Source: Gemmatimonadota bacterium
Lineage (GTDB): Bacteria; Gemmatimonadota; Gemmatimonadetes; Palauibacterales; Palauibacteraceae
Length of the DNA stretch: 50,826 nucleotides
Reading direction: 5' to 3'
Assembly (NCBI GenBank): GCA_022825725.1
Contig: JAJDWE010000025.1
Span: 1-50,826 of the forward strand
In this document: in pieces, positions 43,096-49,672 of the stretch
How the letters are laid out: every line of letters starts with the position of its first letter
How positions within the stretch are numbered: the stretch's first letter is position 1
The notes under the pieces: model-generated
The model's input: only the letters and a program-made list of their open reading frames with translations
The model's database searches: none
What the model was told of the DNA's origin: nothing
Program-made: the position numbers and the translations under genes

Positions 43096-43337
43096 GAGCG
43101 GAGGCCGGCCGTCGTCTCCTCGACCTCCGCCGCCGTCAACACCGGACGGCCCTCGCGCGGCACCGCGACCACGGCAGCGCCACGCCGTTCGAGTGAGACG
43201 TCCAGCGGTACCGGCTCAATCTCGACGCGGCCGTCCCGAACCCGGAACCGGACTCGGGTTCCGGGACGCAGCCGGCTCGCTTCCCGAACCGCCTTGGGCA
43301 CAACCAGGCGGCCGGCCTTGTCGATGGTAGTTTCCAT
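43092..43337 (-). CDS. AbrB/MazE-type (SpoVT-AbrB) antitoxin
   Basis: ATG 43337 is chosen because the family begins METTIDKAGRLVVPKAVREA; an ATG four codons earlier (43349) is equally possible, and neither has a clear ribosome site. The 81-residue chain has the swapped-hairpin DNA-binding domain (LRPGTRVRFRVRDGRVEIEP) and a C-terminal toxin-binding tail (RPVLTAAEVEETTAGLRS). AbrB-type antitoxins often pair with PIN toxins of the WNxxHF subgroup, as here. The stop overlaps the toxin TTG. It probably represses the operon from the AT-rich stretch just upstream of 43349. Confidence 0.87.
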   Translation of the reverse strand: METTIDKAGRLVVPKAVREASRLRPGTRVRFRVRDGRVEIEPVPLDVSLERRGAAVVAVPREGRPVLTAAEVEETTAGLRS

Positions 43338-43478
43338 GGTAATAATCATGCCACGTCAGGTGCCATCGATCAAGATGCGCACTTGGACTCGAGGACGGAT
43401 AGCGCAGTCGGGCAACCCTGATGTTAGTGGAAAAGGTCCTATCGGTGGCACGCATCCAACTCCACGCGAGGGACTGCA

Positions 43479-44816
43479 ATGAACGCCAGCCAGCCCGCCC
43501 GGATCCGCTCGTTGCCGCTCGTCGTCGCCCTGGTCGCGGCGCCCGCTCTCCAGGCTCAGGAAGTGATCGAAATCCCGGCTCGGGACCGTCGCATCGACGT
43601 CGAGTTTGAGGAGGTCTACCGCGTCGGTGTCCTCGAGGGCGAGGAGTGGGAGATGTTCGCCCGAGTCGCCAAGGTGGCGTTCGACGCGGCGGGCAATCTG
43701 TACGTCTTCGACGACACTCCCGGCTCAAGGCGTTCCGGGGAGGTGCGCGTCGTGGTGTTCGACGCTTCGGGACGCTTCCTGCGCGAGTTCGGTTCCCCGG
43801 GCGGTGGGCCCGGCGAGTTCAACCGCCCGATCGACTTCGCGGTGCTCCGGGACGGAACGGTGGTAGTGAGCGACGCCGGCCACGGCGGCTATCAGCTGTT
43901 TGACAGCGCCGGGAGCTTCCAGCGCATGGTCCGAGCCGGCGGCGAGCCCGGCGACAGGCCGAAGTTGGGGCAGAGCCTTCGGGCCGATCCTCGCGGCGAC
44001 GCCGTCTTCGCTTTCGCCGGGGATCGGCTCGGCGTCATGACCCACAGTCTGGTGGAAGGACTCCGCAGCCTCATGGGGGGAGGTTCAGCGGTCCAGCCCG
44101 TTTCGCGTCCCATCGTGCGGATTGGACTCGACGGCGAGGCCGTTCACGCGGACACGGTGGTCACGGGCTGGCTGCCCCTGGGAGGCGATCCGGATGACCG
44201 GGTACCGGATGGTGCCCCCGCCCAGCTTCGGGACATGCTGGGCGGCATGACGGGGCCCACGGTCTTCGAGCCCCCGCTCCTCGTGGGTGTCCTCCCGGAT
44301 GGCGGCGTCGTTCATTCGGATTCTTCCGCGTACGCACTGAAGGTGACGCGGCCCGGTGCGCGGCAGGTCTCGCGAATCATCCGGCGGCCGTTTGTGCCCG
44401 AGCCCGTGACGCCGGCGATCGAGAGGGAGTACCGACGACGCGCCGCCAACGCTCGCGAGGGACTCGGTACAGGGCTCAGGATGCTGGAGTTGCGCCAGCG
44501 AGGGGGCGGAAACAGACCGTCGGCGACGACCAACGTCGAGCTTGAAACGACGTACTACCACGAACTCTCGGTGCTCCGCGGTCTCCGTACTACATGGAAT
44601 AGCCGCATCTGGGTGCAACGCCGGGGAGACGAGCCGCAAAGCGACGGACCCATCGATGTCCTGACGGCGATAGGGGAGTACGTGGGCACCTACGCGACCG
44701 GCGCGACGGCGTTGCCCGACGCCTTCGGTCCGGACGGGCTGGCGGCGTTTATCGAGTTCGACGAATTCGACGTGGCCCGCGTGGTCGTGCGGAGGCTGCC
44801 GTCCGAGGTTCGGTGA
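43479..44816 (+). CDS. Secreted 6-bladed beta-propeller protein
   Basis: The 445-residue product has a Sec signal ([17 protein letters not shown]) and then propeller blades: [46 protein letters not shown] (quoted in part), [30 protein letters not shown] (in part), and later [25 protein letters not shown]. The phrase FGxxGxGPGEFxxP is typical of 6-bladed propeller proteins widespread in Gemmatimonadota and Bacteroidota. GAGGGA lies before ATG 43479. The function is unknown; no catalytic residues are apparent. The gene stands alone, with the tandem paralogues beginning about 90 bp downstream. Confidence 0.78.
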   Translation: MNASQPARIRSLPLVVALVAAPALQAQEVIEIPARDRRIDVEFEEVYRVGVLEGEEWEMFARVAKVAFDAAGNLYVFDDTPGSRRSGEVRVVVFDASGRFLREFGSPGGGPGEFNRPIDFAVLRDGTVVVSDAGHGGYQLFDSAGSFQRMVRAGGEPGDRPKLGQSLRADPRGDAVFAFAGDRLGVMTHSLVEGLRSLMGGGSAVQPVSRPIVRIGLDGEAVHADTVVTGWLPLGGDPDDRVPDGAPAQLRDMLGGMTGPTVFEPPLLVGVLPDGGVVHSDSSAYALKVTRPGARQVSRIIRRPFVPEPVTPAIEREYRRRAANAREGLGTGLRMLELRQRGGGNRPSATTNVELETTYYHELSVLRGLRTTWNSRIWVQRRGDEPQSDGPIDVLTAIGEYVGTYATGATALPDAFGPDGLAAFIEFDEFDVARVVVRRLPSEVR

Positions 44817-44827
44817 CATGTCGACTT

Positions 44828-44883
44828 GTCCGGCTGGGCCCGCGAGTCCGCATGACATATACGTCAACCCGATGAACCGATGC
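44828..44883. repeat. Left copy of a ~56-bp imperfect direct repeat flanking the tandem paralogues
   Basis: This stretch and 46416-46471 align over about 56 bases with roughly three quarters identity. They share the cores GCATGA and TACGTCAACCCGA and end in GATGC. The copies bracket the pair of paralogous genes. This one lies just upstream of the first paralogue's ribosome site (GGAGG at 44897-44901). Confidence 0.6.
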
Positions 44884-44908
44884 AGGTCAACCAGATGGAG
44901 GCGCCTAC

Positions 44909-45607
44909 GTGCAAGCGGAAATGCAGCAGGTGAAACGGACGATCCGTTGGCTGCAGGGGTACGCCGTCCTGGCCAGCGTTGCACTCGTCGTGCTGTTCGT
45001 CAGGAATGGGGCGGCGGCGGAGGATGTCCTGCGGGCGCGGGGGCTGATCATCGAGGACGAGGTCGGGCGCGAGAGAATCCTCATCGGTGCCCCGGTCCCC
45101 GAGGCCGCAAACCGCGTTCGGACCGATGAAGCTCGCGTGCGGGAGGTCTGGGCACCCGGGTTTCCCGAGGCGTACATGGACTACTACCAGGACTACAGCC
45201 ACGACACCAACGGGATGCTGATCCTCAGCGAGGACGGATTCGACCGACTCATCGTCGGGGATCCCACGCCCGATCCGAACATCGGCAGGCGCATCGCGCC
45301 GGCCACGGGCATGGTGATCAACGACGACCAGGGGTTCGAGCGGACCGGGTATGGCGCATTGGCCGTGAATGGGGGCTATAACGTCGGCTTGGGCCTCGAC
45401 ACGGATCAGATCGCAGAGGGGCTCAGCCTGGTCCTGCAGGATGGTGGCCCACGCGGCATTCTGGTCGGCACGCCGGCGGACGGGATCTTTCTTGGCACTG
45501 CGCCCGCCGGACACGCCTGGACGGGCCTCGCGGAGGAATTTCAGGGGCTGTTGGCCCGGCGAGATGGCGAGATCGTGCACCAACTGAATCTGGCGGCCGG
45601 CAACTGA
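44909..45607 (+). CDS. Single-helix anchored protein of unknown family (tandem copy 1)
   Basis: GTG 44909 follows GGAGG at seven bases and gives 232 residues. A short polar head is followed by one membrane helix (AVLASVALVVLFV) and then a domain outside the cytoplasm that I do not recognise: LRARGLIIEDEVGRERILIG, YMDYYQDYSHDTNGMLILSE, DGFDRLIVGDPTPDPNIGRR, GMVINDDQGFERTGYG, and a C-terminal LAEEFQGLLARRDGEIVHQL. Repeated pairs of short strands with D/E-G turns hint at a small beta-rich fold. The next gene is an ungapped paralogue of identical length. Probably an anchored periplasmic protein; the role is unknown. Confidence 0.75.
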   Translation: MQAEMQQVKRTIRWLQGYAVLASVALVVLFVRNGAAAEDVLRARGLIIEDEVGRERILIGAPVPEAANRVRTDEARVREVWAPGFPEAYMDYYQDYSHDTNGMLILSEDGFDRLIVGDPTPDPNIGRRIAPATGMVINDDQGFERTGYGALAVNGGYNVGLGLDTDQIAEGLSLVLQDGGPRGILVGTPADGIFLGTAPAGHAWTGLAEEFQGLLARRDGEIVHQLNLAAGN

Positions 45608-45704
45608 CGCGGGCGGCGGCGATCGCTACACGCTGCCCCCGAGCCTCCCGCACCGGCACGACCCGTCCGTGTCGCCAGGATAGCGATTCTCAAAGGAGGA
45701 TGCC

Positions 45705-46403
45705 GTGAGTACGAGTGCCGAACGATTGAACCGTACCGTTCGTTGGCTACAGGTCTACGCCGCATTGCTGACCATCGCAGTGGCCGTGCTGTTCGTCAGG
45801 AGCGGGACGGCCACGGACGGTGTGCTCAGAGCACGGGGGCTGATCATCGAGGATGAGGTCGGGCGCGAGAGAATTCTGATCGGCGCCCCGGTCCCCGAGG
45901 CCGCCAACCGCGTACGGACTAATGAGGCTCGCGTGCGGGAGGTCTGGGCACCCCGGTTTCCCGAGGCCTACATGGATTACTACCAGGACTACAGCCACGA
46001 CACCAACGGGATGCTGATCCTCAGCGAGGACGGATTCGATCGCCTCGCCGTCGGGGATCCCACACCCGATCCGAACATCGGCAGGCGCATCGCGCCGAGT
46101 ACGGGCATGGTGATCAACGACACCGAAGGATTCGAGCGGATGGGTTACGGCGTGAAGCCTATGGACGGTCGCTATCGCGTCAGTCTGGGCCTCGATACGG
46201 ATCGCATCGAAGAGGGTCTCATATTGATGCTGGACGATGATGGCCCACGCGGTGTTCTGGTGGGCACTGCGGGGGACAGGATCTTTCTTGGCAGCGCGCC
46301 CGCGGGACACGGTTGGACGGGCCTTGCGGAGGAATTCCAAGGACTCCTGGTCCGGCAAGATGGCGAGACCGTGTACCAGATGAACCTGGCGGCCGGCAAC
46401 TGA
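45705..46403 (+). CDS. Single-helix anchored protein of unknown family (tandem copy 2)
   Basis: GTG 45705 has a strong AAAGGAGG site. The 232-residue protein aligns without gaps to the preceding one at roughly 77% identity by eye. The match is very uneven. About residues 40-130 are nearly identical even at DNA level, while the N-terminal head and helix (AALLTIAVAVLFV) and the region around residues 140-190 differ strongly. Its own ribosome site and 97-bp spacer suggest separate translation. The function is unknown. The paired copies may form a heteromer, or one may be a diversified duplicate. Confidence 0.75.
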   Translation: MSTSAERLNRTVRWLQVYAALLTIAVAVLFVRSGTATDGVLRARGLIIEDEVGRERILIGAPVPEAANRVRTNEARVREVWAPRFPEAYMDYYQDYSHDTNGMLILSEDGFDRLAVGDPTPDPNIGRRIAPSTGMVINDTEGFERMGYGVKPMDGRYRVSLGLDTDRIEEGLILMLDDDGPRGVLVGTAGDRIFLGSAPAGHGWTGLAEEFQGLLVRQDGETVYQMNLAAGN

Positions 46404-46415
46404 CGCGGTCTGACT

Positions 46416-46471
46416 GACCGGCCAGCCCGTGAGCCTGCATGATGTTGTACGTCAACCCGAAACACGGATGC
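46416..46471. repeat. Right copy of the ~56-bp imperfect direct repeat
   Basis: It matches 44828-44883 (shared cores GCATGA and TACGTCAACCCGA). Here it begins 13 bases after the stop of the second paralogue and runs up to the RelB-like gene start (46477), so it forms the leader of that gene. Such placement suggests the repeat marks a recombination boundary or carries a shared promoter element. Confidence 0.6.
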
Positions 46472-46476
46472 CGCAC

Positions 46477-46737
46477 ATGCCGAACCAGCTCGTTCAGGCC
46501 CGCATCGACCCAGCCGTGAAGGAGGAGGCGGACACCGTTCTGGCGGCCGTGGGCCTGACCGTCTCCGGTGCCTTGCGCCTCCTTCTGATCAAGGTCGCCC
46601 AGGAGAAAGCGCTGCCGTTCGCACCGCTGGTTCCCAATGCCGATACCATTGAAGCGATGAGAGAGGCCGGCCGGGGCGACCTCCCGCAGTCCGCCAGCGT
46701 AGAGGACCTCTTCGACGATCTGCGCGCGGACGATTGA
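46477..46737 (+). CDS. Orphan RelB/DinJ-family antitoxin
   Basis: ATG 46477 begins MPNQLVQARIDPAVKEEADTV, the typical DinJ/RelB start, and gives 86 residues. GLTVSGALRLLLIKVAQEKALPF (in parts) is the ribbon-helix-helix core, and PNADTIEAMREAGRGDLPQSASVEDLFDDL (in parts) is the toxin-binding tail. In-frame starts at 46429 and 46468 lie in the flanking repeat and are less likely. DinJ/RelB genes are normally followed by a YafQ/RelE toxin. Here the next gene is on the other strand and no toxin is present, so it is an orphan, perhaps protecting against a toxin elsewhere. Confidence 0.82.
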   Translation: MPNQLVQARIDPAVKEEADTVLAAVGLTVSGALRLLLIKVAQEKALPFAPLVPNADTIEAMREAGRGDLPQSASVEDLFDDLRADD

Positions 46738-46756
46738 GCGGGGCAGGCGCGTCGGC

Positions 46757-47047
46757 TTACTGGTCGTCGGCCCTTTCGAGCTCCGCGAACAGCTCTTCCG
46801 CGCTGGCGAATCGAGCCGTTCCCTGCCTCATCATTTCCTCGCACTCGGCCATGGCTCTGCGGGTCTCAGCATTCGGCACCTTGAGGCCGGCAGATCGCGC
46901 CGAGTCCCTCATCGCTTCGGCGTCATCCTCCCGCTGCTGCGAGACAAGATCTGCCTCAGTGGTGCCGTCCAGCACCGCGTGATCGACCCTCCCCTCGGGC
47001 AGGCTTTCGGGATCTTCCGGATCAATCGTGATGCGAGTTGTGCTCAT
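46757..47047 (-). CDS. Mosaic antitoxin-like protein (HTH-antitoxin N-terminus joined to a RelB-type tail)
   Basis: ATG 47047 has GGAGGAG about nine bases upstream; an earlier ATG (47086) lacks one. The 96-residue product opens MSTTRITIDPEDPESLPEGR and continues EADLVSQQREDDAEAMRDSA, which resembles the segment preceding the helix-turn-helix in some XRE antitoxins. Instead of that HTH it runs into VPNAETRRAMAECEEMMRQG and FASAEELFAELE, a RelB/DinJ-type tail. It has no toxin neighbour and is convergent with the RelB-like gene. It looks like a fusion of two antitoxin pieces; whether it works is unclear. Confidence 0.6.
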   Translation of the reverse strand: MSTTRITIDPEDPESLPEGRVDHAVLDGTTEADLVSQQREDDAEAMRDSARSAGLKVPNAETRRAMAECEEMMRQGTARFASAEELFAELERADDQ

Positions 47048-47296
47048 GTTTCCGATCTCCTCCGCGCTCGGTGTCTTCGTCCGCATCTACTGGATCTGGT
47101 TCATGATACACCAAGCCGGTCGGTGGTGTCCCGTCGGCGGGAGCCCACCTGGACGCCAGCCCGTCCCTTCGCCCTGCTAGCGGGCTGCAAGTTTTTGCTT
47201 GACAGGCGACGCTCCACCGTCGAGCCCTTCAGGTGCGGGGATGTCACGGTGGCCGATGGGTACCAGGTGGACGATCGCGGAAGGGGAGGACCGACC

Positions 47297-47659
47297 ATGC
47301 CCATGCACGACCCGCCGCATCCGGGCGGCATCGTGAGGCGGCAGTGCCTCGAACCGTTGGGCCTGACCGTGACGCGGGCGGCGGAGGGCATGGGCGTTAC
47401 CCGGCAGGCGCTCTCGGAGTTGTTGAACGGGCATACCGGAGTGTCGGTCGAGATGGCGATCCGGCTTTCGAAGGCCTTCGGCTCGACGCCTGAGACGTGG
47501 CTGGGGATGCAGATGGCGTACGATCTCGGGCAGGCGCGCGACCGCGCCGGGGAGATGACGGTCGAACGCTTTGCGGCGAACGTTCCGTGGCTGAAAGGCT
47601 CGGAGCGCAGCTTCGACTTCTGGGTGAACGAGGAGGATGCTGTCTACGATAGCCTATAG
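47297..47659 (+). CDS. higA: Orphan HigA-type antitoxin (XRE) with a foreign C-terminal tail
   Basis: ATG 47297 gives 120 residues. HDPPHPGGIVRRQCLEPLGL, VTRAAEGMGVTRQALSELLNG and MAIRLSKAFGSTPETWLGMQ are the standard HigA helix-turn-helix antitoxin. HigA should end near residue 95; here about 25 residues more end in SFDFWVNEEDAVYDSL, which matches the tail of antitoxins that precede PemK/MazF toxins (FDFWDNEEDAxYD). The first codons of a MazF gene overlap this end. The HigB toxin normally found upstream is absent. The chimera shows recombination between two toxin-antitoxin loci. DNA binding is probably retained. Confidence 0.78.
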   Translation: MPMHDPPHPGGIVRRQCLEPLGLTVTRAAEGMGVTRQALSELLNGHTGVSVEMAIRLSKAFGSTPETWLGMQMAYDLGQARDRAGEMTVERFAANVPWLKGSERSFDFWVNEEDAVYDSL

Positions 47660-47723
47660 GCGGGGCGACATCGTTCTCGTCTCCTTCCCCTTCACCGATC
47701 TCACTTCAACCAAGAGACGTCCC
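47637..47723 (+). pseudogene. Truncated PemK/MazF toxin fragment
   Basis: From ATG 47637, overlapping the end of the HigA-like gene, the frame reads YRRGDIVLVSFPFTDLTSTK then RRP, the conserved first strands of PemK/MazF endoribonucleases. After 29 codons the match stops; the usual remainder of about 80 residues is gone. The frame continues without a stop through about 110 unrelated bases into the next HigA gene. The catalytic region is missing, so it is inactive. Confidence 0.8.
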
Positions 47724-47837
47724 GAGGGGACGCAGATGACGGGGCTGACGTGTCTCTCAGACCCGTACCTTGAGCTCCTCGATGTCCATTGCGGCCGGCG
47801 GAAGCATCGAGCGACCTACAAACCCGGAGGTAGGATC

Positions 47838-48179
47838 ATGGACAGCGCAGGAGACGAACGCGTGGATCCTATGCTCAACCCTCCGCACCTGGGCGAGCTG
47901 ATCCGCGAGAGCATGGACGAGGTCGGCTGGACCGTGACCGAAACGGCGGTGCGCCTGGAGTGCGAGCGGGGGACCCTATCACGGTTACTGAACGGCGAGG
48001 CGGGCCTCTCGGCGAACATGGCGCTCGCGTTGGAGGCTCTCGGCTGGGGCGAGGCCGATCACTGGATGCGAGTGCAGGCGAGCTACGAGCTTGCGCAGGC
48101 ACGACGGGCACGCGGATGGGTGGAGGATCTTGGCGCCCGCGATCCACGCCGCAGTAGCGACAACGGCGTGACGATCTGA
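47838..48179 (+). CDS. higA: Second orphan HigA-type antitoxin (XRE)
   Basis: ATG 47838 has GGAGG (47826-47830) seven bases upstream, so it is the likely start even though the frame is open back to the MazF fragment. The 113 residues show LNPPHLGELIRESMDEVGWT, VTETAVRLECERGTLSRLLN and ANMALALEALGWGEADHWMR, again a HigA HTH domain, with a charged tail. Only about half its residues match the first HigA, so it is a different lineage, not a fresh duplicate. No HigB is adjacent. It may be an orphan regulator or anti-addiction factor. Confidence 0.8.
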   Translation: MDSAGDERVDPMLNPPHLGELIRESMDEVGWTVTETAVRLECERGTLSRLLNGEAGLSANMALALEALGWGEADHWMRVQASYELAQARRARGWVEDLGARDPRRSSDNGVTI

Positions 48180-48194
48180 CGGGCGGATGCAATC

Positions 48195-48662
48195 CTGACG
48201 GACAAGCTCCTCGACACGGACCCGGACATCCTGGGCGGGACTCCGGTGTTATCGGGCACGAGAGTTCCCGTGCGGATACTGATGGAGCATCTCAAGGCGG
48301 GCGACCGACTCGAGGATTTCCTCGACAACTACCCCACGGTTTCGCGGGATCAGGCGGTCGAACTGCTCAAGCATGCTGCGACGATGCTGGTGAGCGGCTA
48401 TTCTGCCCACATGCGAGAAATCACCTGCAAAGAGGCGAAGAACCGGTTCGGCCAGCTGCTTCGGTCCGCCCAGCGGGGGCCCGTGCGGATCACCCGGAAC
48501 GGCACGCCGGTGGGCGTGATGCTGTCGGTGGAGCAGTTCGAAGGACTGCTCGGAACTGCCTGGGACCGGTTAGCGGCCGCGATGGACGCCATGCGCCGGG
48601 AGGCAGCCGACAACGACCTGACGCCAGCGGCGCTGGAGTCCCTGCTCTCCGATGAAGGCTGA
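48195..48662 (+). CDS. DUF433 domain fused in frame to a Phd/YefM antitoxin
   Basis: The frame runs from LTDKLLDTDPDILGGTPVLS through GTRVPVRILMEHLKAGDRLE and YPTVSRDQAVELLKHAATML, a complete DUF433 domain. It continues without a stop into MREITCKEAKNRFGQLLRSA and GPVRITRNGTPVGVMLSVEQ, a Phd/YefM antitoxin. No ATG, GTG or TTG precedes the conserved DUF433 start: only CTG 48195 or ATC 48192, or GTG 48246 which would cut the domain. The Phd part could also start at ATG 48411 (83 residues) but lacks a ribosome site. Both domains are antitoxin components normally encoded separately; DUF433 usually pairs with a DUF5615/PIN-type toxin. A broken VapC follows. Confidence 0.7.
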   Translation: MTDKLLDTDPDILGGTPVLSGTRVPVRILMEHLKAGDRLEDFLDNYPTVSRDQAVELLKHAATMLVSGYSAHMREITCKEAKNRFGQLLRSAQRGPVRITRNGTPVGVMLSVEQFEGLLGTAWDRLAAAMDAMRREAADNDLTPAALESLLSDEG

Positions 48663-48789
48663 CAGGGTCGTACTCGACACCAACGTTCTGATCAGCCCCG
48701 CCCGCAACCGACCTCTCATAAGGGGCCCTCGCCGTCTTCGAGGCGTCTGGCGTCCTCTTCTTTCGGTTAGGCTCCGTTGCGGACGATAG
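48652..48789 (+). pseudogene. Broken PIN-domain (VapC) toxin
   Basis: ATG 48652 overlaps the end of the Phd antitoxin, as intact phd-vapC pairs do, and reads MKADRVVLDTNVLISPA, the first PIN strand with its Asp. The match then fails. In the +1 frame ALAVFEASGVLFF resembles the next PIN helix and strand, so a frameshift and deletion are likely. The in-frame product stops after 45 codons. The remaining acidic residues are gone, so the toxin is dead while its antitoxin remains. Confidence 0.65.
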
Positions 48790-48997
48790 CCGCGTCGGCG
48801 GCTTCGGCGACGGTACGGTAGCCGTCGGTTTGCCGATGCGCGGCCTCGTCCTCGGGGTTCGTGTCCGAAGGCACGAGATACCAGCGGTCGGCCCGGTCGG
48901 ATTCCCCGTCCATGAAGTGTCCGCGCACGAGGCGGTACCCGGCCAGCTCGGCCCGGAACTTTTGGGCGCGGATGATGACGTTCGGATCAAACCTCAT
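48767..48997 (-). CDS. Small protein of unknown function, third gene of the RelE/HTH operon
   Basis: The 76-residue product (MRFDPNVIIRAQKFRAELAG, VRGHFMDGESDRADRWYLVP, DTNPEDEAAHRQTDGYRTVA) is hydrophilic with no signal or membrane segment. Its ATG overlaps the stop of the HTH antitoxin by four bases (ATGA), so it is translated with the toxin-antitoxin pair. I do not recognise a family. Position suggests a third component or passenger of the module. The codon use and GC pattern look like real coding sequence. Confidence 0.55.
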   Translation of the reverse strand: MRFDPNVIIRAQKFRAELAGYRLVRGHFMDGESDRADRWYLVPSDTNPEDEAAHRQTDGYRTVAEAADAAIVRNGA

Positions 48998-49278
48998 GGC
49001 GATGGCACCAGTGCATGCCTCACCGCGTTGGGATCGTGCTTGATGATGCGCAGAAGCGCCACCGCCGGGCCGCTGACACGCCGTCTCCCCTGCTCCCACT
49101 TTCGGTAGCCGGACAGGCTCATTCCCATCAGGGCCGCCATTTGGATCTGCGTCAGCTTCGCCTCCATCCGAACTTCGCGGGGGGAGATCGGGGCGTGAAC
49201 GATGGCGGGACCCTCCCCCTTGGCATGGTCCAAGGCCTCGTTCAAGGACTGGATCAGGTCTTCTCCGAACGTACTCAT
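48994..49278 (-). CDS. XRE-type HTH antitoxin of a RelE/HigB-like module
   Basis: The 94-residue protein has an N-terminal arm (MSTFGEDLIQSLNEALDHAK) and then the sequence ISPREVRMEAKLTQIQMAAL and MGMSLSGYRKWEQGRRRVSG, a helix-turn-helix of the type that partners HigB/RelE toxins. RVSGPAVALLRIIKHDPNAV is the family ending. Its ATG overlaps the toxin stop by four bases, toxin first, the HigBA order. It should neutralise the toxin and repress the operon. The third small gene overlaps its stop. Confidence 0.88.
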   Translation of the reverse strand: MSTFGEDLIQSLNEALDHAKGEGPAIVHAPISPREVRMEAKLTQIQMAALMGMSLSGYRKWEQGRRRVSGPAVALLRIIKHDPNAVRHALVPSP

Positions 49279-49616
49279 TCCCTCCCCCGCTTTCCTTGAA
49301 GTTTGATGGCGGCTACGAGCGCAGCCACTGCTCGGCGCTCGCCAGGGTTCAGATCGGTCTTGCCGGACTTCGAGTAGGCGAGAAGCGCGTAGATTGGCAT
49401 TTCCTCGCCCCCGAAGAAATAGATTATGCGGACACCACCCCGCTTACCGCGCCCGGAGGCTCGGAATCGCATCTTTCGGACCCCGCCGGTGCCGGGAATC
49501 TCGGACCCCGCCAAGGGGTACTCGGCCAAGTAGTCGATCAATTCGCGTCTCTCGTCCTCGTTGAACAGCTTGTCGGCCTGACGGGAGAAGGTTGGAGTCT
49601 CGGCAACGGTCTGCAT
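49275..49616 (-). CDS. RelE/HigB-family toxin
   Basis: ATG 49616 gives 113 residues: TPTFSRQADKLFNEDERREL, IDYLAEYPLAGSEIPGTGGV, RKMRFRASGRGKRGGVRIIY and FGGEEMPIYALLAYSKSGKT. That is the RelE/ParE-superfamily toxin that precedes an HTH antitoxin, with the basic strand (KMRFRASGRGKRGG) typical of ribosome-dependent mRNA interferases. The length and motifs are complete. It is divergent from the EndoIII-like gene, sharing a 56-bp promoter region that contains CGGTAAC twice. It appears to be the only fully intact module in the 46.4-49.6 kb patchwork. Confidence 0.88.
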   Translation of the reverse strand: MQTVAETPTFSRQADKLFNEDERRELIDYLAEYPLAGSEIPGTGGVRKMRFRASGRGKRGGVRIIYFFGGEEMPIYALLAYSKSGKTDLNPGERRAVAALVAAIKLQGKRGRE

Positions 49617-49672
49617 GGGGTCACGGTAACCCAGTGGGGCACACACGGCAATCCCGCGAGGCTCGGTAACAC

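Noticed and set aside
47100-47296. HigB toxin remnant upstream of the first HigA
   Set aside because: I compared all three forward frames with the usual HigB ending (RICFRW...DVEIVDYH) and found no convincing match, so HigA was called an orphan without claiming a HigB pseudogene.
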